Positions 13,314-20,502 of a DNA stretch of 24,186 bases are shown piece after piece; within the stretch, counting starts at the first letter, position 1; each line of letters opens with the position of its first letter. Origin of the DNA: a virus; IMG/VR virus record IMGVR_UViG_3300012954_004168, positions 1 through 24,186 of that record. One strand, given 5' to 3'. The position numbers and the translations under genes were made by a program. A model generated the notes under the pieces. The model saw only the letters and a list, made by a program, of their open reading frames with translations, did no database searches and was not told where the DNA came from.

Positions 13314-13830
13314 ACACGTACACATTTTTGACTTTGATGAAACCCTATGCAAAACAAATGCAGAAATTAAGATTGTAGATACAGAACAAGAAATTACAAT
13401 GATGATGCATCCAACTAATTACCCTGAATGGAGAGCAGAGGGATGGGTTGAAAGATATCCAGGCAGATATGAAATGGACTTCAGTAATTTTCAAGGTTAC
13501 CCAATGTACGGAACTCCAATAAATGGAACAGTCACACTGTTGAAAGTACTGCTTACTTCAGAAGAAGACTTATGCGTATTGGTCACAGGTCGGGATGAAC
13601 TGTCTGGTCCAAGAGCATGGCTTCTTAACAATAATGTCGATGCTGATAAAATGATCTTGATGTGTTCAGGCGATCCAAATAAAAGAATGTGTTACGAATC
13701 AGTCATTAACACATTACAACCAAAACAGATAACCTTGTATGAAGACACGGAACTCTATATAGAACAATGTACCGAGATCTGTAAAAAATATGAAGTTCCT
13801 TTTACATATAAACTAATATACGAAAAATAA
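13294..13830 (+). CDS. HAD-superfamily hydrolase, paralogue of the protein at 792
   Basis: A 178-residue HAD-fold protein. The frame is open upstream to 13150, but that part overlaps the nucleotidyltransferase gene. The ATG at 13294 has GGGAGG (13280-13285) eight bases upstream. Motif I is FDFDETL with Asp13 and Asp15. A motif II-like Thr lies in VLVTGRDEL, and an acidic pair appears in TLYEDTELY. Shared order and spacing with the protein at 792, including the DFSNF segment, point to paralogy. Position beside a nucleotidyltransferase and a mannose-6-phosphate isomerase-type cupin suggests a sugar-phosphate phosphatase role. This is inferred. Confidence 0.84.
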   Translation: MNLPKNKHVHIFDFDETLCKTNAEIKIVDTEQEITMMMHPTNYPEWRAEGWVERYPGRYEMDFSNFQGYPMYGTPINGTVTLLKVLLTSEEDLCVLVTGRDELSGPRAWLLNNNVDADKMILMCSGDPNKRMCYESVINTLQPKQITLYEDTELYIEQCTEICKKYEVPFTYKLIYEK

Positions 13831-13844
13831 TTGGAGATTTTTTA

Positions 13845-14189
13845 ATGCGAATTGTAGAAAAGCCTTGGGGCCACGAAAAAATTTGGGCAGAAACAAGCAA
13901 GTATGTTGGCAAAATTTTAACGATTGATACCGGACACCGACTCAGTCTACAATACCATGAGATCAAAGAAGAAACAATCATGGTGCTCACAGGTACTTTA
14001 AGAATCTGGGTCAGTGATTCAGATAGAGATTTCTTCGACTTGACTCAAGGTGAAGTCTATCATGTCAGGCCAAAACAAATACACAGGTTTGGAGCAACAA
14101 GCTTTGGGCCTGTTTCTATTATTGAGGTAAGCAGTCCAGAAATTGATGACGTTGTAAGATTATCAGACGATTATAAACGTGACGCATAA
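13845..14189 (+). CDS. Mannose-6-phosphate isomerase type II-like cupin
   Basis: A 114-residue single-domain cupin that matches the C-terminal isomerase domain of bifunctional GDP-mannose pyrophosphorylase/phosphomannose isomerases. The protein begins with EKPWGHEKIW, the characteristic KPWG motif. The cupin core follows: YHEIKEET supplies metal ligands, and QIHRFGA holds the conserved His near residue 79 and the adjacent Arg. It would interconvert fructose 6-phosphate and mannose 6-phosphate. With the phosphomannomutase at 7838 it would supply mannose 1-phosphate. The start follows TTGGAG at 13831-13836. As stand-alone domains also act on other sugars, the exact substrate is less certain than the fold. 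Confidence 0.86.
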   Translation: MRIVEKPWGHEKIWAETSKYVGKILTIDTGHRLSLQYHEIKEETIMVLTGTLRIWVSDSDRDFFDLTQGEVYHVRPKQIHRFGATSFGPVSIIEVSSPEIDDVVRLSDDYKRDA

Positions 14190-14223
14190 TTATTAATCGT
14201 AACCTGCTGATAGGAGCCAGAAA

Positions 14224-14973
14224 ATGAAAAACAAGAATCCTAAGATAAGGCTAAAAGAAAGCAAATTGCGAAGAATCATAAGGAAAACCCTAAAAGAAAA
14301 CATGAAGTTTTCGCAGCTTCCAGGATATGCAAAAAATACAGAAATGGACATATATGATTATTTTCCCGATAACAAAGCGTTACGAGACGAAGTGTTTGAA
14401 CTTATTGACGATACGTACTTTTATATGGGTGGCAATCTAGACATTCGAACTGCAGAAGATCTGGCAGATCCAGGGCAGAACGATTATGTTATTTTTAAGG
14501 GATGGGATATCGATAATGATCCTGAACCTGACGTTGTTCGAGGAATGAAACCAAAGGCTGGAAAAATTAAATTATCTTTGTCTGCGACTGATGGCAGTGA
14601 AGCAGCAACAAACTACTCTATCGCAGATACAAGTGCGCGATTGGCTGCAGGTGGCCACTATGCTGAAATGAGTGGAAAAGCCGCTACTGTTCAAATGAAA
14701 GCAAGTGTTCCTGCTTTTACAGATGAGAGTGCCGTGATCGGTCTACTTCCAGGCAAAAACATTACTTGGTTTGGAGAACATCCATACTTTTATACAGGTT
14801 CGGATCCTTCAAAACAAGCGATTGCCGAAAAATTTAAAGATCGAGGATCACAGATTGAGGCAGAAAAGTCAAAAGAATACGGCCCGAAAGGACAGTATGA
14901 TGGCTGGTATGTAAGACAACTAGGCGGTGGTGAGAACGCGAAGATAAAAGCGAAACTAATGTTTGGAAAATAA
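14224..14973 (+). CDS. Hypothetical protein with basic tag helix (249 aa)
   Basis: A 249-residue protein of unknown function. Residues 8-25, IRLKESKLRRIIRKTLKE, resemble the N-terminal tag of the protein at 101 (shared pattern I-x-x-x-K-x-x-L-R-x-I-I). The rest is a separate domain, with an acidic first part (PDNKALRDEVFELIDDTYFYMGG) and a mid-section KIKLSLSATDGSEAA. The end, GQYDGWYVRQLGGG, looks like a conserved strand-turn. No catalytic motif was identified; a GNAT-like fold was considered but the acetyl-CoA loop is not evident. TAGGAG precedes the ATG. The stop is one base before the next start codon. Confidence 0.72.
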   Translation: MKNKNPKIRLKESKLRRIIRKTLKENMKFSQLPGYAKNTEMDIYDYFPDNKALRDEVFELIDDTYFYMGGNLDIRTAEDLADPGQNDYVIFKGWDIDNDPEPDVVRGMKPKAGKIKLSLSATDGSEAATNYSIADTSARLAAGGHYAEMSGKAATVQMKASVPAFTDESAVIGLLPGKNITWFGEHPYFYTGSDPSKQAIAEKFKDRGSQIEAEKSKEYGPKGQYDGWYVRQLGGGENAKIKAKLMFGK

Positions 14974-14974
14974 A

Positions 14975-15388
14975 ATGGCAGGATCTGGCTTTGTTGTGTT
15001 TCGTAGATTTAGTGATGGGATTAAATTTCTCGGTCTCGTAGGTCCTGATTTTCATCGTGAAAGATGCAAAGGAACATACGATATTCCTAAGGGTACCATA
15101 GATTTAGGAGAGACTCCTTATCAAACAGCGGTGCGTGAGTGTAGCGAAGAAGCCGGTTATAACATCGCCAACAATAATGTTCACGCTGGTCCCTATAAGG
15201 ATGGTTTGCTTACTATATGGTTAGCAGAGGTATATACTGATCCTGTGCTTATAGCAAATCCTGAAAACGGAATCATTGAACACGAAGGATTTAAGTGGCT
15301 GGATCCAGAATTATTATTAACAGATTGCTATGATTATTTAAGGCCAAGTATTAGTTGGGCCATGGAGAAAATTAATGACATCACTTAA
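14975..15388 (+). CDS. NUDIX hydrolase, Ap4A-hydrolase-like
   Basis: A 137-residue nucleoside-diphosphate-linked hydrolase. The complete Nudix box GTIDLGETPYQTAVRECSEEAGY lies at residues 40-62 and matches G-x5-E-x7-R-E-U-x-E-E-x-G-U in every position; the glutamates bind magnesium. The start MAGSGFVVFRR and the KGTYDIPKG segment are like those of Ap4A (bis-nucleosyl tetraphosphate) hydrolases. A TTG at 14963 is in frame, but it overlaps the preceding gene; the ATG at 14975 is preferred although its ribosome site (TGGA) is weak. Its last 14 nt overlap the next gene. Substrates could include alarmones such as Ap4A or mRNA caps. Confidence 0.92.
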   Translation: MAGSGFVVFRRFSDGIKFLGLVGPDFHRERCKGTYDIPKGTIDLGETPYQTAVRECSEEAGYNIANNNVHAGPYKDGLLTIWLAEVYTDPVLIANPENGIIEHEGFKWLDPELLLTDCYDYLRPSISWAMEKINDIT

Positions 15389-15755
15389 AGAAGGTTTTAA
15401 AAGCGGCTTTGTAATTACCAATAGTAAAATCCCACAATTGTTATCTTGGGTTATTCAAATCCGCGCGATAACTCTGTATCCATTTATTATCTTTAGAGAC
15501 GAAGCAGACGAGGTTACAATCAACCACGAGCGCATCCATATCGCACAGCAGAAAGAGTTGTTTGTGATTCCATTCTATATTCTCTATGTTTGGTACTGGT
15601 TAGTTAACCGTATTAAATATTATGATTTAGGCCCTGATGCTTACTACAATCTTCCATTCGAGCGCGAGGCATACAGGTGGGATAACGACTTTACTTACTT
15701 AGAAAATAGACCAGCTTACGCCTGGAGGAAATATTTCCATCCCAGAGTCTATTAA
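15375..15755 (+). CDS. Small HExxH protein, putative metallopeptidase with membrane segment
   Basis: A 126-residue protein with the zinc motif HERIH (51-55). A hydrophobic helix (LFVIPFYILYVWYWLV, about 62-77) follows, then an EREAY segment (96-100) that could give the third zinc ligand. This order (HExxH, hydrophobic helix, downstream Glu) is that of small gluzincin-like proteins. The gene overlaps the NUDIX gene by 14 nt, so it is coupled. It closes the operon that begins at the helicase. Family membership rests on the motif alone; whether it is an active protease is open. Confidence 0.6.
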   Translation: MTSLKEGFKSGFVITNSKIPQLLSWVIQIRAITLYPFIIFRDEADEVTINHERIHIAQQKELFVIPFYILYVWYWLVNRIKYYDLGPDAYYNLPFEREAYRWDNDFTYLENRPAYAWRKYFHPRVY

Positions 15756-15774
15756 CAAAAATTAATTTGCCCAT

Positions 15775-15803
15775 ATTATACTAATAAAAGGTTTTGCTAT
15801 AAT
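15775..15803 (+). promoter_or_regulatory. Putative promoter for the YeaH-SpoVR-PrkA operon
   Basis: ATTATA (15775-15780), a 17-nt spacer, then TATAAT (15798-15803). The -10 is good and the -35 is poor. It falls in the 69-bp gap before the YeaH gene. Confidence 0.45.
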
Positions 15804-15824
15804 TATAGATTGAACGGAGAGATC

Positions 15825-17000
15825 ATGGGCAGCGTGTTTAGTCACCACAATACAAACGCAGATAGGTCAGCCGGCGATCGTCGCCGACATAAACAAAAGA
15901 TTGAAAAGGCTATCCGAGAAGGCATTCACGACATAGTTGCCGAAGAAAGCATTATTGGTCAAAATGGCAAGAAAAAGATCCGCATTCCTGTTAAGGGAAT
16001 TAAAGAGTATAAATTTGTCTACGGTAACAACAAGCAAAAAGCTGGTGCCGGCGGAGACGCAGATATTCAAAAAGGAAAAAAATATGCCAAAGGATCTAAA
16101 AAGAAAAAGAAGGGTGACGGTCAGAAAGCCGGCAATAAAAAAGGTGAAGAGTTCTATGAAGTTGAAGTGACTTTAGAGGAACTAACAGAATACCTCTTCA
16201 AAGATTTAAATCTGCCAGAGCTTGAAAAAAAGCAGATGCGCGAAATCATGTCGGCCAAATTTCGAAGAAAAGGTTATCGAAACGAAGGTATTAGGCCAAG
16301 ATTATCTAAGAAAGAAACAGCAAAAAGAAGAATAAAAAGAAAAAAGGCTGCCGAAAGAGCCGGTACTTACGATCCAGAATCAGACGAAAACTTTTCGTTT
16401 ATTGAAAATGACCTAAGATACAAACACATAAAGCTAGACACAAAATACGCGACAAACGCATGCATATTTTTTGTAATGGATGTGTCTGGATCTATGAGTA
16501 CAAGTAAGAAATATCTTGCTAGATCTTTTTTCTTTCTTCTATATCACTTTATTAGAAGCAAATATGAAAAAACTGAAATAGTATTTGTTTCGCACGATAC
16601 TCAACCGTACGAAGTAGAGGAAGATAAGTTTTTTAACCGTGGTAGCTCAGGCGGAACGCTTGTTTCCCCCGCATTGAATTACGTAATAGAGCAGGCAGAG
16701 AAAAGATATAACCCAAAATCTTGGAACATTTATACTTTTCATTGTTCCGATGGTGACAATTGGCTTTCGGACATGGATGCAACAGTTGAAGCAAGTAATA
16801 AATTAAAAGATATGTGTCAACTATACGGTTACTGCCAAATCGAACCAGCCCTTGATGATATTAAGTGGGTTTCAGATCATACAAACACTCTTGCTGGTGT
16901 TCTTGAATGGATGACCGATGATGAATTTAAAATTGTTAAGATTACAAAAAAAGATGACGTTTGGAATGCATTTAAATCTTTCTTTGGAGGTCAACTATGA
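15825..17000 (+). CDS. yeaH: YeaH/YhbH-family protein (DUF444) with VWA domain
   Basis: A 391-residue member of the DUF444 family, encoded in bacteria beside the PrkA kinase and SpoVR. The N-terminus, SAGDRRRHKQKIEKAIREGIHDIVAEESI, is the family signature (compare DRR...R.K..I..AI). A lysine-rich low-complexity spacer (about 70-110) replaces the usual glycine-rich region. The C-terminal VWA domain starts at ACIFFVMDVSGSM with MIDAS residues DVSGS (219-223), and includes SSGGTLVSPAL and the HCSDGDNW strand. A TTG at 15810 is in frame, but the ATG at 15825 is correctly spaced from ACGGAGA. The stop overlaps the SpoVR start (ATGA). In enterobacteria and Bacillus the trio responds to stress or starvation; its biochemical role is poorly known. 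Confidence 0.94.
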   Translation: MGSVFSHHNTNADRSAGDRRRHKQKIEKAIREGIHDIVAEESIIGQNGKKKIRIPVKGIKEYKFVYGNNKQKAGAGGDADIQKGKKYAKGSKKKKKGDGQKAGNKKGEEFYEVEVTLEELTEYLFKDLNLPELEKKQMREIMSAKFRRKGYRNEGIRPRLSKKETAKRRIKRKKAAERAGTYDPESDENFSFIENDLRYKHIKLDTKYATNACIFFVMDVSGSMSTSKKYLARSFFFLLYHFIRSKYEKTEIVFVSHDTQPYEVEEDKFFNRGSSGGTLVSPALNYVIEQAEKRYNPKSWNIYTFHCSDGDNWLSDMDATVEASNKLKDMCQLYGYCQIEPALDDIKWVSDHTNTLAGVLEWMTDDEFKIVKITKKDDVWNAFKSFFGGQL

Positions 17001-18307
17001 GTGACTGGTCTTTGCACGACTTACAAGAATGGGATGACAAAATTTGTGACTTAGCAAAAAAGCACAATTTAGACTGGTATCCTATTACATACGAAACTTG
17101 TGACTATTTTGAAATGATAGGTAACATGGCTTATCATGGCATGCCTACTCATTACGGACACTGGTCTTATGGTAAATCTTTTGAAGTACAACACCAAAGA
17201 TATCAGCTAGGAATGACCGGACTTCCTTATGAACTTATTATCAATTCTAATCCGTGCATTAGCTATTTGATGAAAGAGAATCCTTTGTATTTACAGATTC
17301 TTATTATGGCCCACTGTGTCGGCCACAGCGACTTCTTTAAAAACAATCGTACGTTTGGATATACTAGAGCCGACACGGTTGTACCTAGGATGAGAAACGC
17401 AAAAAAAAGGATTCAATCTTATATTGAAGATCCAAGCATTGGGATTGCAAAAGTAGAAAAACTAATCGATGCTGCACACGCACTTAGTTATCAAGTACCT
17501 AGATTGCCACACGACATAAGAGATATTAGAGAAGAAAGAGTGGCGTGGCAAAAAAATAATAAAGCTGCTTTAGATAACGGTGACATTACAGAAAGACGTT
17601 TTAATCAATTGCCTATCGAAGCTGAGTATGATATACTAGGGTTTATAAATGCTTACGCAAGAGGTCTCAAAGATTGGGAAAAAGACATTATTGAAATAGT
17701 TCGTGATGAAGCCCACTATTTTATGCCGCAGATTAGAACAAAAATTATGAATGAAGGATGGGCTTGTTTTTGGCACTTTAAGATTTTAAACGAACTTGAG
17801 TTGCCTCAAAAATACCATATCCCTTTCTTGAAGTCTCACAACCAGGTTGTTAGACCACATATCGCGAACATTAATCCTTACCACATTGGGTTTCATCTTT
17901 TTAATAAAATTTACGAACGCCATGGAATTGATGAGTGTTTTATTGCCAGGGAAGTTCATAACGATGAATCATTTCTTAGACAATATCTGACTAGAGAAGA
18001 CTGCGAAGAATTAAATTTATTTTCCTATTCTGATAGTGATGATATGATAGAAATAGATGAGGTGTCTGATGAAGATGGTTGGAAGCAAGTGAAGCAAACT
18101 TTACTACAGCAAATTGGTGCAAACTCTATCCCAGTTATTTACGTTGACTTTGTAGAAGATGACACCTTGATACTATACCACGAGCACGACGGTGTCCGAG
18201 ACTTAGAAATCAACCATGCAGAAAAGGTTGTAAAACATACAAGGGCTCTGTGGAAAAACGATGTTAAACTTATAACCATGGTAGACAATGCACCATTTGA
18301 AATTTAG
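16997..18307 (+). CDS. spoVR: SpoVR family protein (YcgB-like)
   Basis: A 436-residue member of the SpoVR family, named for a Bacillus protein needed for spore cortex formation and widespread in non-sporulating bacteria next to PrkA and YeaH. The family core is easy to recognise: THYGHWSYGKSFEVQ (51-65), LPYELIINSNPCISYLM (76-92) and HCVGHSDFFKNN (106-117), and later EGWACFWHF and NPYHIGF. The C-terminal part (from about 345) is more acidic and variable, ending with a domain that may be separate (SIPVIYVDFVEDDTLILYHEHDG). Length is slightly below the usual 470-510 residues. It overlaps YeaH by 4 nt and precedes prkA by 12 nt. The biochemical function is not established. Confidence 0.95.
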   Translation: MSDWSLHDLQEWDDKICDLAKKHNLDWYPITYETCDYFEMIGNMAYHGMPTHYGHWSYGKSFEVQHQRYQLGMTGLPYELIINSNPCISYLMKENPLYLQILIMAHCVGHSDFFKNNRTFGYTRADTVVPRMRNAKKRIQSYIEDPSIGIAKVEKLIDAAHALSYQVPRLPHDIRDIREERVAWQKNNKAALDNGDITERRFNQLPIEAEYDILGFINAYARGLKDWEKDIIEIVRDEAHYFMPQIRTKIMNEGWACFWHFKILNELELPQKYHIPFLKSHNQVVRPHIANINPYHIGFHLFNKIYERHGIDECFIAREVHNDESFLRQYLTREDCEELNLFSYSDSDDMIEIDEVSDEDGWKQVKQTLLQQIGANSIPVIYVDFVEDDTLILYHEHDGVRDLEINHAEKVVKHTRALWKNDVKLITMVDNAPFEI

Positions 18308-18319
18308 GAGAAAAACACA

Positions 18320-20248
18320 ATGAATAAAAAAGATTTCCTTAAGCTGATTAACCAACAGCGCGGACAGAAAAAAGATGAGAAATTCAGCGGTACGCTAATT
18401 GACTATGTAGAACTAGTACAAAATGACCCGAGCATTTCTAAGCTTTCTCATAGACGTCTTTACGATGCAATCGTCGATGCCGGTGTTCAAGAAATGTCAG
18501 CAGATAACCCTAGAAAAAGAAAGATTTTCAACGGTGATTCAATTAAGGTTTATGACTATTTCAAAGATGAATTTTTTGGGATGGAAAACGTCATTGAAAA
18601 GTTGATGAGGTTTTTAAAAGGTGCAGCGCTTCGTGGCGAGGAATCACGCCAGGTTCTTCTTTTAATGGGTCCGGTTGGTGCTGGTAAATCTGCATTAACG
18701 GAACACATCAAAAGCGCTCTGGACGGTTTAAAATACTACCATCTTGAAGGAGACCCTCAAAGAGGAGAACCACTTCAGCTTATACCTCGATCCCTAAGAC
18801 AAGATTTTGAAAAGGCTCTCGGAGTAAAAATTGAAGGAGACTTATCTCCCGTTGCTAGATACACGTTGTTGGAGGAGTATGATGGTAAATATGAAAATTT
18901 TAAGGTTGTGGAATCTACATTCTCACAACGTGGTCGTAGGGGAATTGCTTCTGTGCCTCCTATGGATGCTAACTCACAAGACGTTTCAGTTCTAATTGGA
19001 TCTGAAGATATTTCAAAACTAGACAAGTATTCTGAGGATGATCCTCGTGTTTTAAATCTGACTGGTGCTTTTAACATTGGTAACCGCGGTATTGTAGAGC
19101 TTATCGAAGTATTCAAAAACGAAATTGAGTTTTTGCATACAATTATTACTGCAACCCAAGAAAAGCGTGTTCCTTCACCAGGCAAACATGACATGTTATT
19201 CTTTGACGGTGTAATACTTGCACACTGCAATGAGTCTGAGTGGAACAGGTTTAAATCAGAGCATACAAACGAGGCTATTCTCGACCGCGTTGTAAAAATA
19301 AACGTACCATATATTTTAGAGCTTGACCAAGAATGTAGAATCTATGAAAAAATACTTTCTAGATCTGATTTTGATGCACATATTGCACCACATACAATTA
19401 AAGTTGCTTCGATGTTTTCTGTCATGAGCCGTCTAAAACCATCGCAAAAGTGTGATCTTCTCACTAAGATGAAAATTTACAACGGCGAAGAAGTAATCGA
19501 AAAGGGCAGAGTAAAAGCAATTGACGTGAACGATCTTAGAGAAGAACATCGTGAAGAAGGAATGACCGGTATCTCTACTCGATTTATTATGAAATCAATT
19601 GACTATGCTTTGTGTGACTCAGACAAGGGTTGTGTAACTCCAATCGGTGTCATAAAGTCAATAACAAAAATGGTTAAAGAACAAATTGTTGATAATGACT
19701 TTAGGGAAAGATGTTTAGAATTAATTCAGCAAACGATTAGGGAAGAGTATCTTAGAATTCTTGAAACAGAAATTGCAAAGGCTTTTATTACAGCGTACGA
19801 AGAACAGGCACAAGCACTTTTTGACACGTATCTAGACAATGCAGAGGCGTATACAACAAAATCAAAAATGAAGGACTCCATAACAAAAGAAGAAAGGGCT
19901 CCTGACGAAAAGTTTATGAAGTCTATTGAAGAAGTTATTGGCATTACAGGTTCTGCAAAACAAGGTTTTAGATCTGACGTAACTGCATATATGTTTGCAA
20001 AGCTCAGAAGAAAAGAAAGAGTAGACTACACCTGTTATGAACCCCTTAAAGAAGCAATCGAATCTTACCTAATTAATTCTGTAAAGGATATGGCCAGAAT
20101 CGTTACTAAATCTAAGACCAGAGACGACGAGCAACAAAAAAAGTATTCTGATATGATACAAACCCTTATGGACGATTATGGTTATAATGAAGAATCCGCT
20201 GAAGAGATTCTTACTTACGCCTCAAATAATCTGTGGAGAGACAGTTGA
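18320..20248 (+). CDS. prkA: PrkA/YeaG-family AAA+ serine protein kinase
   Basis: A 642-residue PrkA protein: an AAA+ ATPase domain with a C-terminal kinase-like region, reported to phosphorylate protein substrates and, in Bacillus, suggested to act in proteolysis. Walker A is GPVGAGKS (117-124). A typical PrkA stretch follows (GDPQRGEPLQLIPRSLR). The Walker B-like MLFFDG (292-297) and the AHCNESEW segment are intact, as are TGAFNIGNRGIVE and the GISTRFIMKSID motif. The start is ATG with GGAG upstream. It is 12 nt after spoVR and overlaps the next gene as TTGA. Length is close to the bacterial norm. All landmarks are preserved, so it should be functional. Confidence 0.95.
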   Translation: MNKKDFLKLINQQRGQKKDEKFSGTLIDYVELVQNDPSISKLSHRRLYDAIVDAGVQEMSADNPRKRKIFNGDSIKVYDYFKDEFFGMENVIEKLMRFLKGAALRGEESRQVLLLMGPVGAGKSALTEHIKSALDGLKYYHLEGDPQRGEPLQLIPRSLRQDFEKALGVKIEGDLSPVARYTLLEEYDGKYENFKVVESTFSQRGRRGIASVPPMDANSQDVSVLIGSEDISKLDKYSEDDPRVLNLTGAFNIGNRGIVELIEVFKNEIEFLHTIITATQEKRVPSPGKHDMLFFDGVILAHCNESEWNRFKSEHTNEAILDRVVKINVPYILELDQECRIYEKILSRSDFDAHIAPHTIKVASMFSVMSRLKPSQKCDLLTKMKIYNGEEVIEKGRVKAIDVNDLREEHREEGMTGISTRFIMKSIDYALCDSDKGCVTPIGVIKSITKMVKEQIVDNDFRERCLELIQQTIREEYLRILETEIAKAFITAYEEQAQALFDTYLDNAEAYTTKSKMKDSITKEERAPDEKFMKSIEEVIGITGSAKQGFRSDVTAYMFAKLRRKERVDYTCYEPLKEAIESYLINSVKDMARIVTKSKTRDDEQQKKYSDMIQTLMDDYGYNEESAEEILTYASNNLWRDS

Positions 20249-20502
20249 AAATAACTTTTGGAACGTCTGAAATATTAATCATTGGATCGGTAGCAATTCA
20301 CAATTTTGCATTCTGGTATTCAATATCTCTTTTGGTGCTTGGCATTTTTGGGAAATTTTGTGCCTATGCTATTGAGTTGCAACAGAAAAAAGAGTCGGCA
20401 GAAAATGCGTCTGAAATAACGCAAAATCTTGTCGACACTATATCTAACGCGATCGCACTGAGCGGCATCGTTGGCAGCAGAGAAAAAAATGGGTTTCACT
20501 GA
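20245..20502 (+). CDS. Small membrane protein (85 aa)
   Basis: An 85-residue protein with one or two membrane helices near residues 9-42 (ILIIGSVAIHNFAFWYSISLLVLGIFGKFCAYAI), followed by a polar helix (ELQQKKESAENASEITQNLVDTISNAI). The TTG at 20245 overlaps the prkA stop (TTGA) with GGAGAG five bases upstream; the GTG at 20233 is in frame but closer to the ribosome site. It ends 14 nt inside the next gene. It could tether the PrkA group to the membrane, but this rests on gene order only. Confidence 0.66.
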   Translation: MKITFGTSEILIIGSVAIHNFAFWYSISLLVLGIFGKFCAYAIELQQKKESAENASEITQNLVDTISNAIALSGIVGSREKNGFH

